Below are positions 8,123 to 16,375 of a stretch of 55,478 bases of DNA, in pieces. Under the pieces are notes generated by a model. It did no database searches, had not been told where the DNA came from, and was given only the letters and a program-made list of their open reading frames with translations. Source of the stretch: Planctomycetota bacterium (GTDB lineage Bacteria > Planctomycetota > UBA11346); contig JAQIBG010000385.1 in the NCBI GenBank assembly GCA_027859175.1, positions 1-55,478 on the forward strand, read 5' to 3'. The position numbers and the translations under genes are program-made. The number at the start of each line of letters is the position of its first letter. The first letter of the stretch is position 1.

Positions 8123-10426
8123 TTGGCCTCGGACAGCAGTGCCCTATCCTCCGGCATGACAGCGCGCCGTCTCGTGATGCGCCGCTACGGCGGCTCAAAC
8201 CAAGTTCTCCTGCGTACCTTCAGCGATCTGCTCGAAGCGCTTGAGCTTCCTGAGGCCTGGTGGGCTGCCACCGCCTGCCCAATCCCGGGCATGCGTTGTG
8301 ACAGCGAGGTTTTGGCACGGCTCGATGCCGATAAAGACGGCATCATCCATCGTGACGACCTGTGTGCGGCCATCAGGTGGACGGCCGAACGCCTGACCGA
8401 CCCCGAATCCTGCATCACGGAGTCTGAAAGCCTTGCCCTCGACAGCATTGCAGAACCCGGCGCCATGCTCCGAGACGCCGGCGCCCTCGTGCTCAAAAAC
8501 CTCAAAGCGGAGCAAACCGACACCGTCTCCTTAGCCCAGATCCGCACCCACCAAGCCGTCATGCGCCCGGGCGCCTCCAATGGCGACGGCGTGGTGCCGG
8601 TTGAATGCTTTGCTCCTGAACTGCAAGAGATCGCTCGCTCGATTCTGGTGGTGGTACCCCCTGAAACGGATCGCAGCGGCGACCCCGGCGTCGGGAAAGT
8701 ATGCTTCGACGGCTTCTTGGCGGCTCGCGAGGCAGCCCTTGCCTGGTTCAATAAGGGTGACGAACTCGGCGGCTGGGACGAGGCCTACGTGGCGCGCTGC
8801 GCCAGCATCGTTGCGCTTGAACCGAATGTGCAGGCCTGGTTTGCCCTGTCGCGCCTGGCCGGTGTTGACCCGCGGCGCGCCAGTCGCATTGCTGGCCCTG
8901 AAGGCGAAGACCCCCCACCCAATGACCCCGCAGCGATGGCCTGCCTGCTAGCCTCGCTACCCATTGCCCTGCCCGAAGCCGACGGCCTGCTCCGATTCGA
9001 GCGCCTCACGCCGAGCCCGGCCGGCGACACGCTGCGCGCAGTGCAAAGCTTCCTGGGTGAGCACCTTGCTAACCCAGGCCAGATCAGTGCGGCAGAGTGG
9101 GCGACGATCGCCAGCCAAGCCCGCGCTGTCATTGATTGGCACATCCAGCGAGAGCAACTGCCCGGCGTGGCGCTGGGCCGCGAGCGCCTCCTCGAGCTCG
9201 ACACCGAGGCCATTGCGCCGCTGCGCATTATCAGTCACGACGACGCCGAATACGCTGATGAGATCGCCGCAATCGACGTTCTCGAAACCTTGGTGCTGTA
9301 TCGCCGCTGGCTGTTTCCGATCGCCAATAACTTCCTCAATTTCAGCAAACTCTATGCGCTCAATGAACGAGCGTTGTTTGAGCACGGCAGGCTGTTCATC
9401 GGCGGGCGCGAACTGTGTTTCGCAATGCGCGTAACCGACCGCAATGCCCACCTGCCCTTGGCCAAAGCCAGTGGCATCCGCGTGCTCTATGTGGCGGTTG
9501 AACAAGACGAATATGCCGTGCCCGTTACCGCCGGCAGCGGCAATGACCTGATTATCGGACGTCGCGGCGTGTTTCGCCGAGTCAGCGGCGTCCTGGTCCC
9601 GGCCAAAGTCGTGCATGTGGTTGAGAATCCGGTGTCGCTCGGCGAGGCCGTTGCCCAACCATTCGTTCGCATCGGCAGCCTGATTACCGGTCGCCTCGAA
9701 AAGTGGCAAAGCGAAGCCGGTAAAGACTTGGAAAGCACTGTCACCAAAGCCGGCAACGAAGCGCCGCCGCCACCGGCGGATGCCAATAAGCAAGGTAGCA
9801 GCCCGCTGCTGGGTGGCAGCCTCGCCTTTGCCGCAATCGGTTCGTCTTTCGCCTTCATCACCCAACAACTGTCGCAGATTCAGCCCGCCACCATCGTGCT
9901 CGCTCTGCTGTCGGTCGTCGGCGTGATTCTGGTGCCAACCGCGGTGCTGGCCGGCATCAAATTGTACCGCCGCAACTTGGCCGCCTTGCTCGAGGCCAAT
10001 GGCTGGGCGATCAACGATCGCATGCGCTTGAGCTGGGCCCAGGGCCGCCTATTTACGCGTCGCCCCGATCTGCCCAAACAGGCACGGCTCGAAATCCACG
10101 ACGAGGTCCTCACGATCCTTGCCACCAGCGATCCCACTGCGATTAAGCGCAATCGCCAAGCCATCGCCGTGATGGCATTGGCCCTTCTCGCCGTGCTCAG
10201 TTGCCTCGCTGGATGCCTGCTTTACGCCAGCATGCCGGGCCTCGCCGCGCTGTGCACCTGCACCGGCGCCGTGCTGGTTCTTGCCGCCCTTATTCTGGCC
10301 AAACAACAACGCCGTGAACGACCCGGCCTACTCGGCATCGCGGCCGTCACATCGGTGTTGGTGATTATGCTCGGCGGCTGGATGGCCTGGCGGGTCCTCG
10401 ACACCATGTTTTTAGCAGGCTGGTGA
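8123..10426 (+). CDS. EF-hand multi-pass membrane protein of unknown function
   Basis: This 767-residue protein is not one I recognise. Near the N-terminus it has a canonical-looking EF-hand loop, D68-A-D70-K-D72-G with further ligands at I74, H76 and D79, and a weaker second one in GASNGDGVVP. A long soluble middle follows (about residues 90-550), including an aromatic-rich segment (LYRRWLFPIANNFLNFSKLY). The last 200 residues hold about five hydrophobic helices. Calcium sensing attached to a membrane domain is the obvious guess but is unsupported beyond the loop. The start used is a TTG with AAGGGGCGG in front; an ATG at 8156 is the alternative. It diverges from the phosphorylase gene, and its stop lies inside a perfect palindrome. 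Confidence 0.75.
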   Translation: MASDSSALSSGMTARRLVMRRYGGSNQVLLRTFSDLLEALELPEAWWAATACPIPGMRCDSEVLARLDADKDGIIHRDDLCAAIRWTAERLTDPESCITESESLALDSIAEPGAMLRDAGALVLKNLKAEQTDTVSLAQIRTHQAVMRPGASNGDGVVPVECFAPELQEIARSILVVVPPETDRSGDPGVGKVCFDGFLAAREAALAWFNKGDELGGWDEAYVARCASIVALEPNVQAWFALSRLAGVDPRRASRIAGPEGEDPPPNDPAAMACLLASLPIALPEADGLLRFERLTPSPAGDTLRAVQSFLGEHLANPGQISAAEWATIASQARAVIDWHIQREQLPGVALGRERLLELDTEAIAPLRIISHDDAEYADEIAAIDVLETLVLYRRWLFPIANNFLNFSKLYALNERALFEHGRLFIGGRELCFAMRVTDRNAHLPLAKASGIRVLYVAVEQDEYAVPVTAGSGNDLIIGRRGVFRRVSGVLVPAKVVHVVENPVSLGEAVAQPFVRIGSLITGRLEKWQSEAGKDLESTVTKAGNEAPPPPADANKQGSSPLLGGSLAFAAIGSSFAFITQQLSQIQPATIVLALLSVVGVILVPTAVLAGIKLYRRNLAALLEANGWAINDRMRLSWAQGRLFTRRPDLPKQARLEIHDEVLTILATSDPTAIKRNRQAIAVMALALLAVLSCLAGCLLYASMPGLAALCTCTGAVLVLAALILAKQQRRERPGLLGIAAVTSVLVIMLGGWMAWRVLDTMFLAGW

Positions 10427-10443
10427 ATTCACCAGCCTGCTAA
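10412..10443. terminator. 32-bp perfect palindrome between convergent genes
   Basis: A 16-base arm (10412-10427) is followed directly by its exact reverse complement (10428-10443). It includes the TGA of the EF-hand protein gene and ends 20 bases before the stop of rsmG. It could form a long stem in either transcript and act as a bidirectional terminator or 3'-end stabiliser. No T-run follows on either strand, so it is not a textbook intrinsic terminator. Confidence 0.6.
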
Positions 10444-10462
10444 CCTCAAGCACCAGTGGCGC

Positions 10463-11218
10463 TCACCGAGTCCGCTCAAACACCACAAACAGGCGTTCCG
10501 GATCATCGTCTTCCAATTGGATTGCGCTCACGGTCACGAAGCGCAGACCGATCTTCGGCGCAATGTCGGCCGCGCGATCGTGCTCTTCCTGGCTATAGTT
10601 GGGGCCCTTGTAGATCACGATCTGGCCCTTGGGCGCCAACATGTCGACGATCTCGGGCAGCAACTTATCGACGGCACCGGCTGCACGTGACACCACCAGC
10701 TGACATTGCTGAAACAGTTCCGGCGCGGCGCTGCCTACCTCGCGGCCACGGAAATGCTTGGCCGTCACATTGGGGCCCACCAAAGACCCGGCAGCCGCCA
10801 AGAAATCGACCTTGCGCCGTCGGCTGTCAACCAGCGTCCACGGCACCTGTGGCTTCCACAGCGCCAACGGCAGCCCGGGGTAACCGCCACCAGCACCCAG
10901 ATCAACGCAGGGCACGCCATCGACCAGGCTCTGACACCGCGAATCAGGCCACAGGCTCAGGCTGTCGAGCAGATGCAGCTTCAGATACTCGCGCGGGGCG
11001 GTGATGCGGGTCAGGTTGAACCAGGCGTTCACGCCGCAGAGATGCCCGTACAGGCGCTCAATCACGGGGCGATGGCTATCCGCCTCATCAACCCCAAACA
11101 CCGCAGCACGCTGCTTGAACCACGCCCAATCGGCATCATCGAAGGGGATCGCCGGATAGACGGCTGGGTCGAGGTTACCGGCGTTAGGGATGTCGGCTTT
11201 GCTGCGTTGCTCGTTCAC
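10463..11218 (-). CDS. rsmG: 16S rRNA (guanine-527-N7) methyltransferase RsmG
   Basis: The 251-residue product is RsmG (GidB), which methylates N7 of G527 in 16S rRNA. Support comes from CGVNAWFNLTRIT near the start, HLLDSLSL, and the SAM-binding VDLGAGGGYPGLPLAL, followed by VDSRRRKVDFLAAAG. The tail, with QIVIYKGPNYSQEE and a final LFVVFERT, also matches. The frame is open 47 codons further upstream, but that region is proline- and arginine-rich and not family-like. The GTG at 11218 gives a normal length; there is no strong ribosome-binding site to settle it. It is divergent from dnaX, with 183 bases between the two chosen starts. Confidence 0.9.
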   Translation of the reverse strand: MNEQRSKADIPNAGNLDPAVYPAIPFDDADWAWFKQRAAVFGVDEADSHRPVIERLYGHLCGVNAWFNLTRITAPREYLKLHLLDSLSLWPDSRCQSLVDGVPCVDLGAGGGYPGLPLALWKPQVPWTLVDSRRRKVDFLAAAGSLVGPNVTAKHFRGREVGSAAPELFQQCQLVVSRAAGAVDKLLPEIVDMLAPKGQIVIYKGPNYSQEEHDRAADIAPKIGLRFVTVSAIQLEDDDPERLFVVFERTR

Positions 11219-11234
11219 GCGCGCAGCCTGTCTG

Positions 11235-11255
11235 CACTTGTGCGGCCCACAAGTG
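11235..11255. promoter_or_regulatory. Inverted repeat in the rsmG-dnaX intergenic region
   Basis: CACTTGTG and CACAAGTG form a perfect 8-bp inverted repeat around a five-base loop. It lies 16 bases upstream of the chosen rsmG start and about 145 bases upstream of dnaX. It could be an operator or a leader hairpin; nothing else indicates which. Confidence 0.35.
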
Positions 11256-11401
11256 AGCACCTGTGGGTGGCTGGTAGGGGTCCTGGGTCCTGGTACGCGC
11301 CTGGCGGCGCTTGGATCCTGGGGACAGCCAAGGCACAACTGGGCGGGGTACCGCCCCACGCCCCTCCTTGCAGGTCAGCGCCGGGGGCCACCATAGCCGC
11401 C

Positions 11402-12580
11402 GTGGATTACCTCGTCATCGCCCGCAAGTACCGCCCCCAAACCTTTGCTGAGGTCGCGGGGCAGGATGTCATCTCCCGCACCCTGACCAACGCGATTGGC
11501 AAGGGGCGGATCGCCCATGGCTTCTTGTTCACCGGCCCGTCTGGCGTCGGCAAAACCACGATGGCCCGTATCCTGGCCAAGGCCCTGTCGTGCGAGACCG
11601 GCATTACGTCCGAGCCCTGCGGCGTGTGCGACCACTGCAAGATGATCGCCGACAGCACCCATCCCGACGTGTTCGAGATCGACGCAGCCACCCACAACGG
11701 CGTCGACGACGTGCGCGAGCTGGCCGAACGCGCCACCTACTCGCCAACCATGGGCCGCTACCGGATCTATATTCTCGACGAAGTGCACATGCTGTCGCAG
11801 GCGGCCTGGAACGCGCTGCTCAAGTTGCTCGAAGAGCCGCCGCCACACGTGTATTTCATCTTCGCCACTACCGAGATCGAAAAAGTCCCGGCTACGGTGG
11901 TGAACCGCTGCCAGCGCTTCGATTTCCGCTCGATCGACCGCGAAGACATCGTCGACCGCCTGCGCGACATCTCACGCGCCGAAGGCATCAATCTTGAAGA
12001 CCCCCTGCTGATGCGCATCGCGCGCGCTGCCGCCGGTGGCATGCGTGAAGCGCAGACCATGCTCGATCAGCTGATCGCGATGTGCGACAAGGAGGTCACT
12101 GAAAACGACCTCAATCTGCTGTTGGGTGCTGCACGCAGTGATGACCTGCGCGGCCTGGTTGACGACCTCCTCAAGGGCAACGCAGCCGGGGCCATTGAAG
12201 CCCTCGACCGTCTGTGTGCCGACGGCGTGGCACCCGCCACCTTCCTCGAGCAGTTGGTCGAATACGTGCGCATGCTGTTGCTGATCACCACCTGCGGGCC
12301 TGAATCGGCCCCGGTGCAACGCCTCGGCAGCGCTGACGACACCGCCCGCGCTCAGGCCGAGGGCGCCGGCGCCGACAAGCTGCTGCGGATGGGGCAGATT
12401 CTGGTGGGCAGCCAGCAATCGATGCGCCACGGCGTTGACGCCCGCCTGCAGCTCGAGCTGGCTTTTGTGCGCATTGGCCAGTTGGGCGAGGTACTCGATG
12501 TGGACGGTCTGCTGCGGCGGATCGAACGCATGGAGAAGAGCTTTGCCAGCCACGGAGGCCTTGCCGCAAGCCCCAGATGA
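11402..12580 (+). CDS. dnaX: DNA polymerase III subunit gamma/tau, core part (DnaX domains I-III)
   Basis: The 392-residue protein is the clamp-loader ATPase. It begins in the family-typical way (YLVIARKYRPQTFAEVAGQ), has Walker A GPSGVGKT at 45-52, zinc-ligand cysteines C64, C73, C76 and C79, the Walker B region YILDEVHMLS, and the sensor FATTEIEKVPATVVNRCQ. The collar domain III follows and ends at IERMEKS. There the frame closes at TGA 12578-12580, so the product resembles a bacterial gamma form. The next gene starts inside this stop (ATGA) and encodes what is normally the tau C-terminal region. The GTG at 11402 was chosen because homology starts there; the open frame extends far upstream antisense to rsmG and is not meaningful. 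Confidence 0.93.
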   Translation: MDYLVIARKYRPQTFAEVAGQDVISRTLTNAIGKGRIAHGFLFTGPSGVGKTTMARILAKALSCETGITSEPCGVCDHCKMIADSTHPDVFEIDAATHNGVDDVRELAERATYSPTMGRYRIYILDEVHMLSQAAWNALLKLLEEPPPHVYFIFATTEIEKVPATVVNRCQRFDFRSIDREDIVDRLRDISRAEGINLEDPLLMRIARAAAGGMREAQTMLDQLIAMCDKEVTENDLNLLLGAARSDDLRGLVDDLLKGNAAGAIEALDRLCADGVAPATFLEQLVEYVRMLLLITTCGPESAPVQRLGSADDTARAQAEGAGADKLLRMGQILVGSQQSMRHGVDARLQLELAFVRIGQLGEVLDVDGLLRRIERMEKSFASHGGLAASPR

Positions 12581-13161
12581 GGCCGGGCGCGGACGCCCGT
12601 CCGTTCCCGGCCCAGCCCCCCAATCAAGATCAGTCGCCCGGTGAGGGCCGCAGCAGCGGCGCCCGCAGTGGCCGTGCCGTGCCCGAATCTGGGCTGGCCG
12701 AACTCCAGTCCGACTGGGACCGCATCTGCCAGCACGCCCTCGATAGCGGCCCGCAATGGGCTGGCGCGATCACCGGCGTGCGCCCAGCGGCGCTCAGCGG
12801 CGACAAGCTGCGCCTGTTGGTGATCGACGACGCGATGGATCCAAGCCAGCTCGGCCCCGACACGCCCGGCCTAGCACTACTGCAACGCCTGGTCAGCAAT
12901 CGCATCGGCCGCCCACTGCAGGTCGAGGCCCTGCACGGCCGTGGCTCAGCCGCCAGCGGCAATGCCGACACGCGCAATCGCGCCTATACCGAAGCCCAGA
13001 ACCACCCCTTGGTACAAGACATCCTCAAACGCTTTGAAGGCGAAGTGGTGGCACGCGAGCCACGCCCCAGGGCCGATTTCCTAGCTGAGCGCGCAGCAGC
13101 CGAAGGCGCCAGCGACGTAGCCAGCGACGTAGCCAGCGATACGCCCGACGACACGGCCTGA
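12577..13161 (+). CDS. Separate DnaX C-terminal (tau-like) domain protein
   Basis: This 194-residue protein starts with a Pro/Gly/Arg-rich linker (residues 1-37). It continues with a domain resembling the C-terminal region of single-chain DnaX proteins: LAELQSDWDRICQHALDS, a DKLRLLVIDD strand, and the closing NHPLVQDILKRFEGEVV. It overlaps dnaX by four bases (ATGA) and lies in the -1 frame relative to it. The -1 frame is open from 12439. The simplest reading is a split dnaX with translational coupling; a programmed -1 shift, possibly on C-CCC at 12571-12574 just before the stop, is an alternative. The tail is acidic and carries a short tandem repeat. Confidence 0.75.
   Translation: MRPGADARPFPAQPPNQDQSPGEGRSSGARSGRAVPESGLAELQSDWDRICQHALDSGPQWAGAITGVRPAALSGDKLRLLVIDDAMDPSQLGPDTPGLALLQRLVSNRIGRPLQVEALHGRGSAASGNADTRNRAYTEAQNHPLVQDILKRFEGEVVAREPRPRADFLAERAAAEGASDVASDVASDTPDDTA
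13108..13140 (+). repeat. 12-bp tandem repeat within the tau-like gene
   Basis: The unit GCCAGCGACGTA occurs twice and is followed by a partial third copy ending in T. It encodes a repeated Ala-Ser-Asp-Val in the acidic tail. Its length is a multiple of three, so gain or loss of a unit would keep the frame. Confidence 0.7.
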
Positions 13162-13269
13162 AGTGGCTTCGTAGCCAGTTAGTCGCAGCACAATCCGGGC
13201 CTCGTACTGGCTCGCCCAGCCCTCGTTTGCCCCTGTGCTAACCACGCTCATGTGCTAGCCTGCACGGCT

Positions 13270-16005
13270 ATGAGCGGCACCCCACGCGTACCGGCCAACG
13301 ATCGCATCGCGCGATTGGAAACCGAGATGCTGCCGCCGCATCGCGCTAGCGCGCTGCCCAAAGCCTATCGCATCGGCCCCTATGAAATCGATGGTATCAT
13401 CGGCAAGGGCGGCATGGGCGTGGTGTACCGCGCCAAGGTGGTGGAGAGCTGCCCGGTACCGCTCGATCAGGTGGTGGCGCTCAAGATGCTGTCTGAGCAA
13501 AACCTCGACGAGCTCGACCGCCGCCGTTTCGAGCGCGAAGCCGCCTACCTGCAGGCGCTGCGCCATCCGGGTATCGTTCGCATTCTGGACCTAGGCGAAC
13601 ACGAAGGCCGGCCGTTTCTGGTCATGCAGTTGGTTGAAGGCAAAACCCTCGACGAAGTCTTGCAGCACCGCATGCGTCAAGAACGGCTCATGCATTTGGC
13701 CGCCGAAGAGTCGGCCGATATCTTAGTGCAAGGCCTTGAAGCCCTCCACGTGGCGCACATCGCTGGTATCCTGCATCGCGACCTCAAGCCCGGCAATCTG
13801 ATGATCACGCCGCAGGGCGGGATCAAGATTCTCGACTTCGGCATGGCGCGGCGCATTAGCGCCGAGCACAGCCGCCTCACTGCCTCGGGCTCGGTGCTAG
13901 GCACCCCCGCCTACATGCCGCCCGAACAGGCCGCTGGAGCCCGCGATCTGCTCGGCCCGCGCACCGATATCTATTCAATGGGCGCGGTGTGCTATGAACT
14001 CACCACCGGGTGCCAGCCGTTCACCGCTGACACCTCGCTGGCAGTGCTGCGCCGCATTCTCGATGAAGACCTGACCCCGCCGAGCGTGCACAATCCCACC
14101 ATCCCGCGCGACCTGGAAACCATCATCCTCAAGGCCATGGCCAAGGATACGCGCGACCGCTATCCCTCAGCCGAAGAAATGGCCCAAGACCTCCGTCAAT
14201 TCCGCGCTGGCCGCCGCATTCGCGCCCGTCGCCTCGGCACCATGAAACCGCTGATGCGCAAGCTGTGGGCCAACCGCAGCTTAGTCACGGCGGTATCGCT
14301 GGGCTTGTTCATCACGGCCGTGCTGGTGGCGCTGCTGGCGCGCCAGGTCAAACATCACATGGAAGGCCGCGAGGTCGAAATCCAAGAGCAAGTGCGCAGC
14401 GAACTCACTGAGATGTTGCAGCCGAAATGGCTGACTGCGTGGGAACACAACGGCTTGCTCGACTGGGTCAGCGTTAAACCGCACACACAAACCCATCCGC
14501 TGTTTCCCGAACTCCAGGTACTAACGCTACCGTCTGTGTCATCGAATGTGGCCTTGGGCCTCGACGTGGCGCCCCTGGATAACGCCCTGCTCGAACTCCT
14601 CATTGCCGACCGTTCAATTGGTGACGGCTACGCCTTGCGTTATGAACGCGCTGATGGCAGCGGTGAACTGCAACTTCTGCGCGGCAGCGCCGACGACACC
14701 GGCCGCCGCACCGAGATTGGCCACGTCTCGCTCGATTTGGTGCGTCCGTTCCGCTTGTCTTTGGTTCGCGAAGACGACCTCATCACCGCCCGCGTTGATG
14801 ACCGCGAGGTCATTCGCTTTCCCGACTTGGCACCGATTGAAGGGCTCGAGAACGACAAGGTCTCGCTTGCGATGCGCCCAGAATCGGTGCGCTTGGCCAA
14901 TATCGTCCTCGAACGTCAGCGGCCGCCTGAAAAGGTCAGCCGCCTCGTTGCCATCGACATGGTACGCCAGCAGGGCCGTTACGATCGAGCCATGACGATG
15001 TACCGTGAATTTCTGCGCGATTTCCCGGACAGCGAAGACAGCCGCAGCGCGCACTACCGGATTGGCCTGTGCCAAGAAAAACTCGGCCGCTACGACGATG
15101 CGCTCGATACCTTCGCCGAGCTCAGCCGGCAAAGCGAAGACAACCCACGCTACTTCATCAACTCTACCTTCCACGCCTGGTCCACCGCGTTGAAGCTCGC
15201 GCGCTACGACGAAGCCGACGGCTACTTCGACTCGATTCGACGCCGATTTGACCTGCGCCAGCTACTGGCCGCGGTTCCCTTTGACACCCTCGCCAGCCTA
15301 CCGATGGACTACATCAAACGGGCCCGCGAAGCCGAAGACCCCGAACGCGCCCACAGTCTCTACCTGACCGCGGTAGACATTGCGTCTTACCTTGAGAAAT
15401 GGTCGCTCATGCCGCTGGGCCTGCTTGGGGCCGGCGATGTGACTTTGGCAGAAGGCCGGGTTGCCGAGGCCATTGAGTACTACCGCCAAGTGGCAAACGA
15501 CGAGCGCTTCGCGACCAGCGATCAACACTTGGCGCAACTCAAAACCGGCGAAGCCGAACGCTTGCGATTCCGCTTCAGTGAATCGCAAGACGCCTACCAG
15601 TTGGTCATCGATGACAGCACCCGTGGCGAAGCCCAGTGGGCTCGCCTGTGGTTGGGTGATCTGCTCTTATATCTCGGTGACCGCGAAGCCGCGATCCGCG
15701 TGTGGCGGTCGTCAACCGAACCCGTCACGCGGCCCGGCAAGCTGATGGCGCACCTGGTTCAGGCCAGCGATCCGCTGCCGGTTGGCGACGATCCGTTTTT
15801 CGCCAACGATATCGAATATTTCAATGCCGTGCTGAGCCTGCTCGAAGGTAACGAACTGTCGTACCGGGAGCGCCTCGAAAACGTTATCGCGATGTCTGAG
15901 CCCCACGATTGGCCAGCCAGCTTGGCTCGCCAAATCGTGAGCGAACTCGAGCATTACCCGCCTTATCCGGCCCCTGACGGCGAACGCTTTCAAGACGGTC
16001 CGTAG
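13270..16005 (+). CDS. Transmembrane serine/threonine protein kinase with TPR-like tail
   Basis: The 911-residue protein has a complete Hanks-type kinase domain: glycine loop GKGGMG at 45-50, Lys72, HRDLKPGN at 169-176, DFG at 189-191 and PPEQ in place of APE. It ends near residue 312. A single membrane helix spans about 338-357. The C-terminal 550 residues should lie outside the cytoplasm: first a beta-rich segment (about 390-560), then TPR-like helices (for example YDRAMTMYREFLRDFPDSED and YDDALDTFAELSR). The architecture suggests a receptor kinase sensing an envelope or periplasmic cue; the ligand and substrates are unknown. The ATG at 13270 was preferred to an in-frame GTG at 13252. A stem-loop follows its stop. 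Confidence 0.92.
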   Translation: MSGTPRVPANDRIARLETEMLPPHRASALPKAYRIGPYEIDGIIGKGGMGVVYRAKVVESCPVPLDQVVALKMLSEQNLDELDRRRFEREAAYLQALRHPGIVRILDLGEHEGRPFLVMQLVEGKTLDEVLQHRMRQERLMHLAAEESADILVQGLEALHVAHIAGILHRDLKPGNLMITPQGGIKILDFGMARRISAEHSRLTASGSVLGTPAYMPPEQAAGARDLLGPRTDIYSMGAVCYELTTGCQPFTADTSLAVLRRILDEDLTPPSVHNPTIPRDLETIILKAMAKDTRDRYPSAEEMAQDLRQFRAGRRIRARRLGTMKPLMRKLWANRSLVTAVSLGLFITAVLVALLARQVKHHMEGREVEIQEQVRSELTEMLQPKWLTAWEHNGLLDWVSVKPHTQTHPLFPELQVLTLPSVSSNVALGLDVAPLDNALLELLIADRSIGDGYALRYERADGSGELQLLRGSADDTGRRTEIGHVSLDLVRPFRLSLVREDDLITARVDDREVIRFPDLAPIEGLENDKVSLAMRPESVRLANIVLERQRPPEKVSRLVAIDMVRQQGRYDRAMTMYREFLRDFPDSEDSRSAHYRIGLCQEKLGRYDDALDTFAELSRQSEDNPRYFINSTFHAWSTALKLARYDEADGYFDSIRRRFDLRQLLAAVPFDTLASLPMDYIKRAREAEDPERAHSLYLTAVDIASYLEKWSLMPLGLLGAGDVTLAEGRVAEAIEYYRQVANDERFATSDQHLAQLKTGEAERLRFRFSESQDAYQLVIDDSTRGEAQWARLWLGDLLLYLGDREAAIRVWRSSTEPVTRPGKLMAHLVQASDPLPVGDDPFFANDIEYFNAVLSLLEGNELSYRERLENVIAMSEPHDWPASLARQIVSELEHYPPYPAPDGERFQDGP

Positions 16006-16014
16006 CGTGGGCGC

Positions 16015-16039
16015 GGGTGCGCCTGAATCAGGCGCACCC
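16015..16039. terminator. Stem-loop between convergent kinase and small acidic protein genes
   Basis: Two 12-base arms, GGGTGCGCCTGA and TCAGGCGCACCC, flank a single central base. It begins nine bases after the kinase stop and ends ten bases before the stop of the minus-strand small gene, so it can serve both. There is no T-run. Confidence 0.65.
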
Positions 16040-16049
16040 CTAGCGTGGG

Positions 16050-16211
16050 CTACTCCTCGTCGTTATACGAGTTCTCATCCATTTCGTCTTCGACCCCCTC
16101 GGTCTCTTCTTCGACAATGGTGATAAACTCATCGAGGGCGTCATCAACAGCCTCGTTGAGACGGTACCCTTCTTCTTTGAGCAGCTTCTTGATCTCGCTC
16201 TTTAGGCTCAT
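16050..16211 (-). CDS. Small acidic protein, 53 residues, unknown
   Basis: An ATG at 16211 preceded by AGGAGAGG at good spacing opens a 53-codon frame ending in TAG. The product starts MSLKSEIKKLLKEEG, continues with a second helix (NEAVDDALDEFITIVEEE) and ends in a strongly acidic tail. It looks like a short amphipathic helical protein with a disordered tail. I know of no family for it. The ribosome-binding site and the hairpin immediately downstream support it as a real gene. It lies 164 bases downstream of cysH on the same strand and could be cotranscribed or separate. Confidence 0.7.
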   Translation of the reverse strand: MSLKSEIKKLLKEEGYRLNEAVDDALDEFITIVEEETEGVEDEMDENSYNDEE

Positions 16212-16375
16212 GACCTCTCCTGATTCGGTCGTGAATCCACCGCCAGGAAAACCTGTTCACGGTGACCTTGATTGCCCCTCGTGTGAGGCCTGTGCCGATC
16301 GTTACCAAAGCGGCGCGCCCCCTGCAAGCACCGATCTGGTTTCGGCCTGGCGAGTGGGCGTCACCACGCGCTGAT

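Noticed and set aside
10706-11401. Long open extension upstream of dnaX
   Set aside because: It lies antisense to rsmG and lacks homology; family homology starts at 11402.
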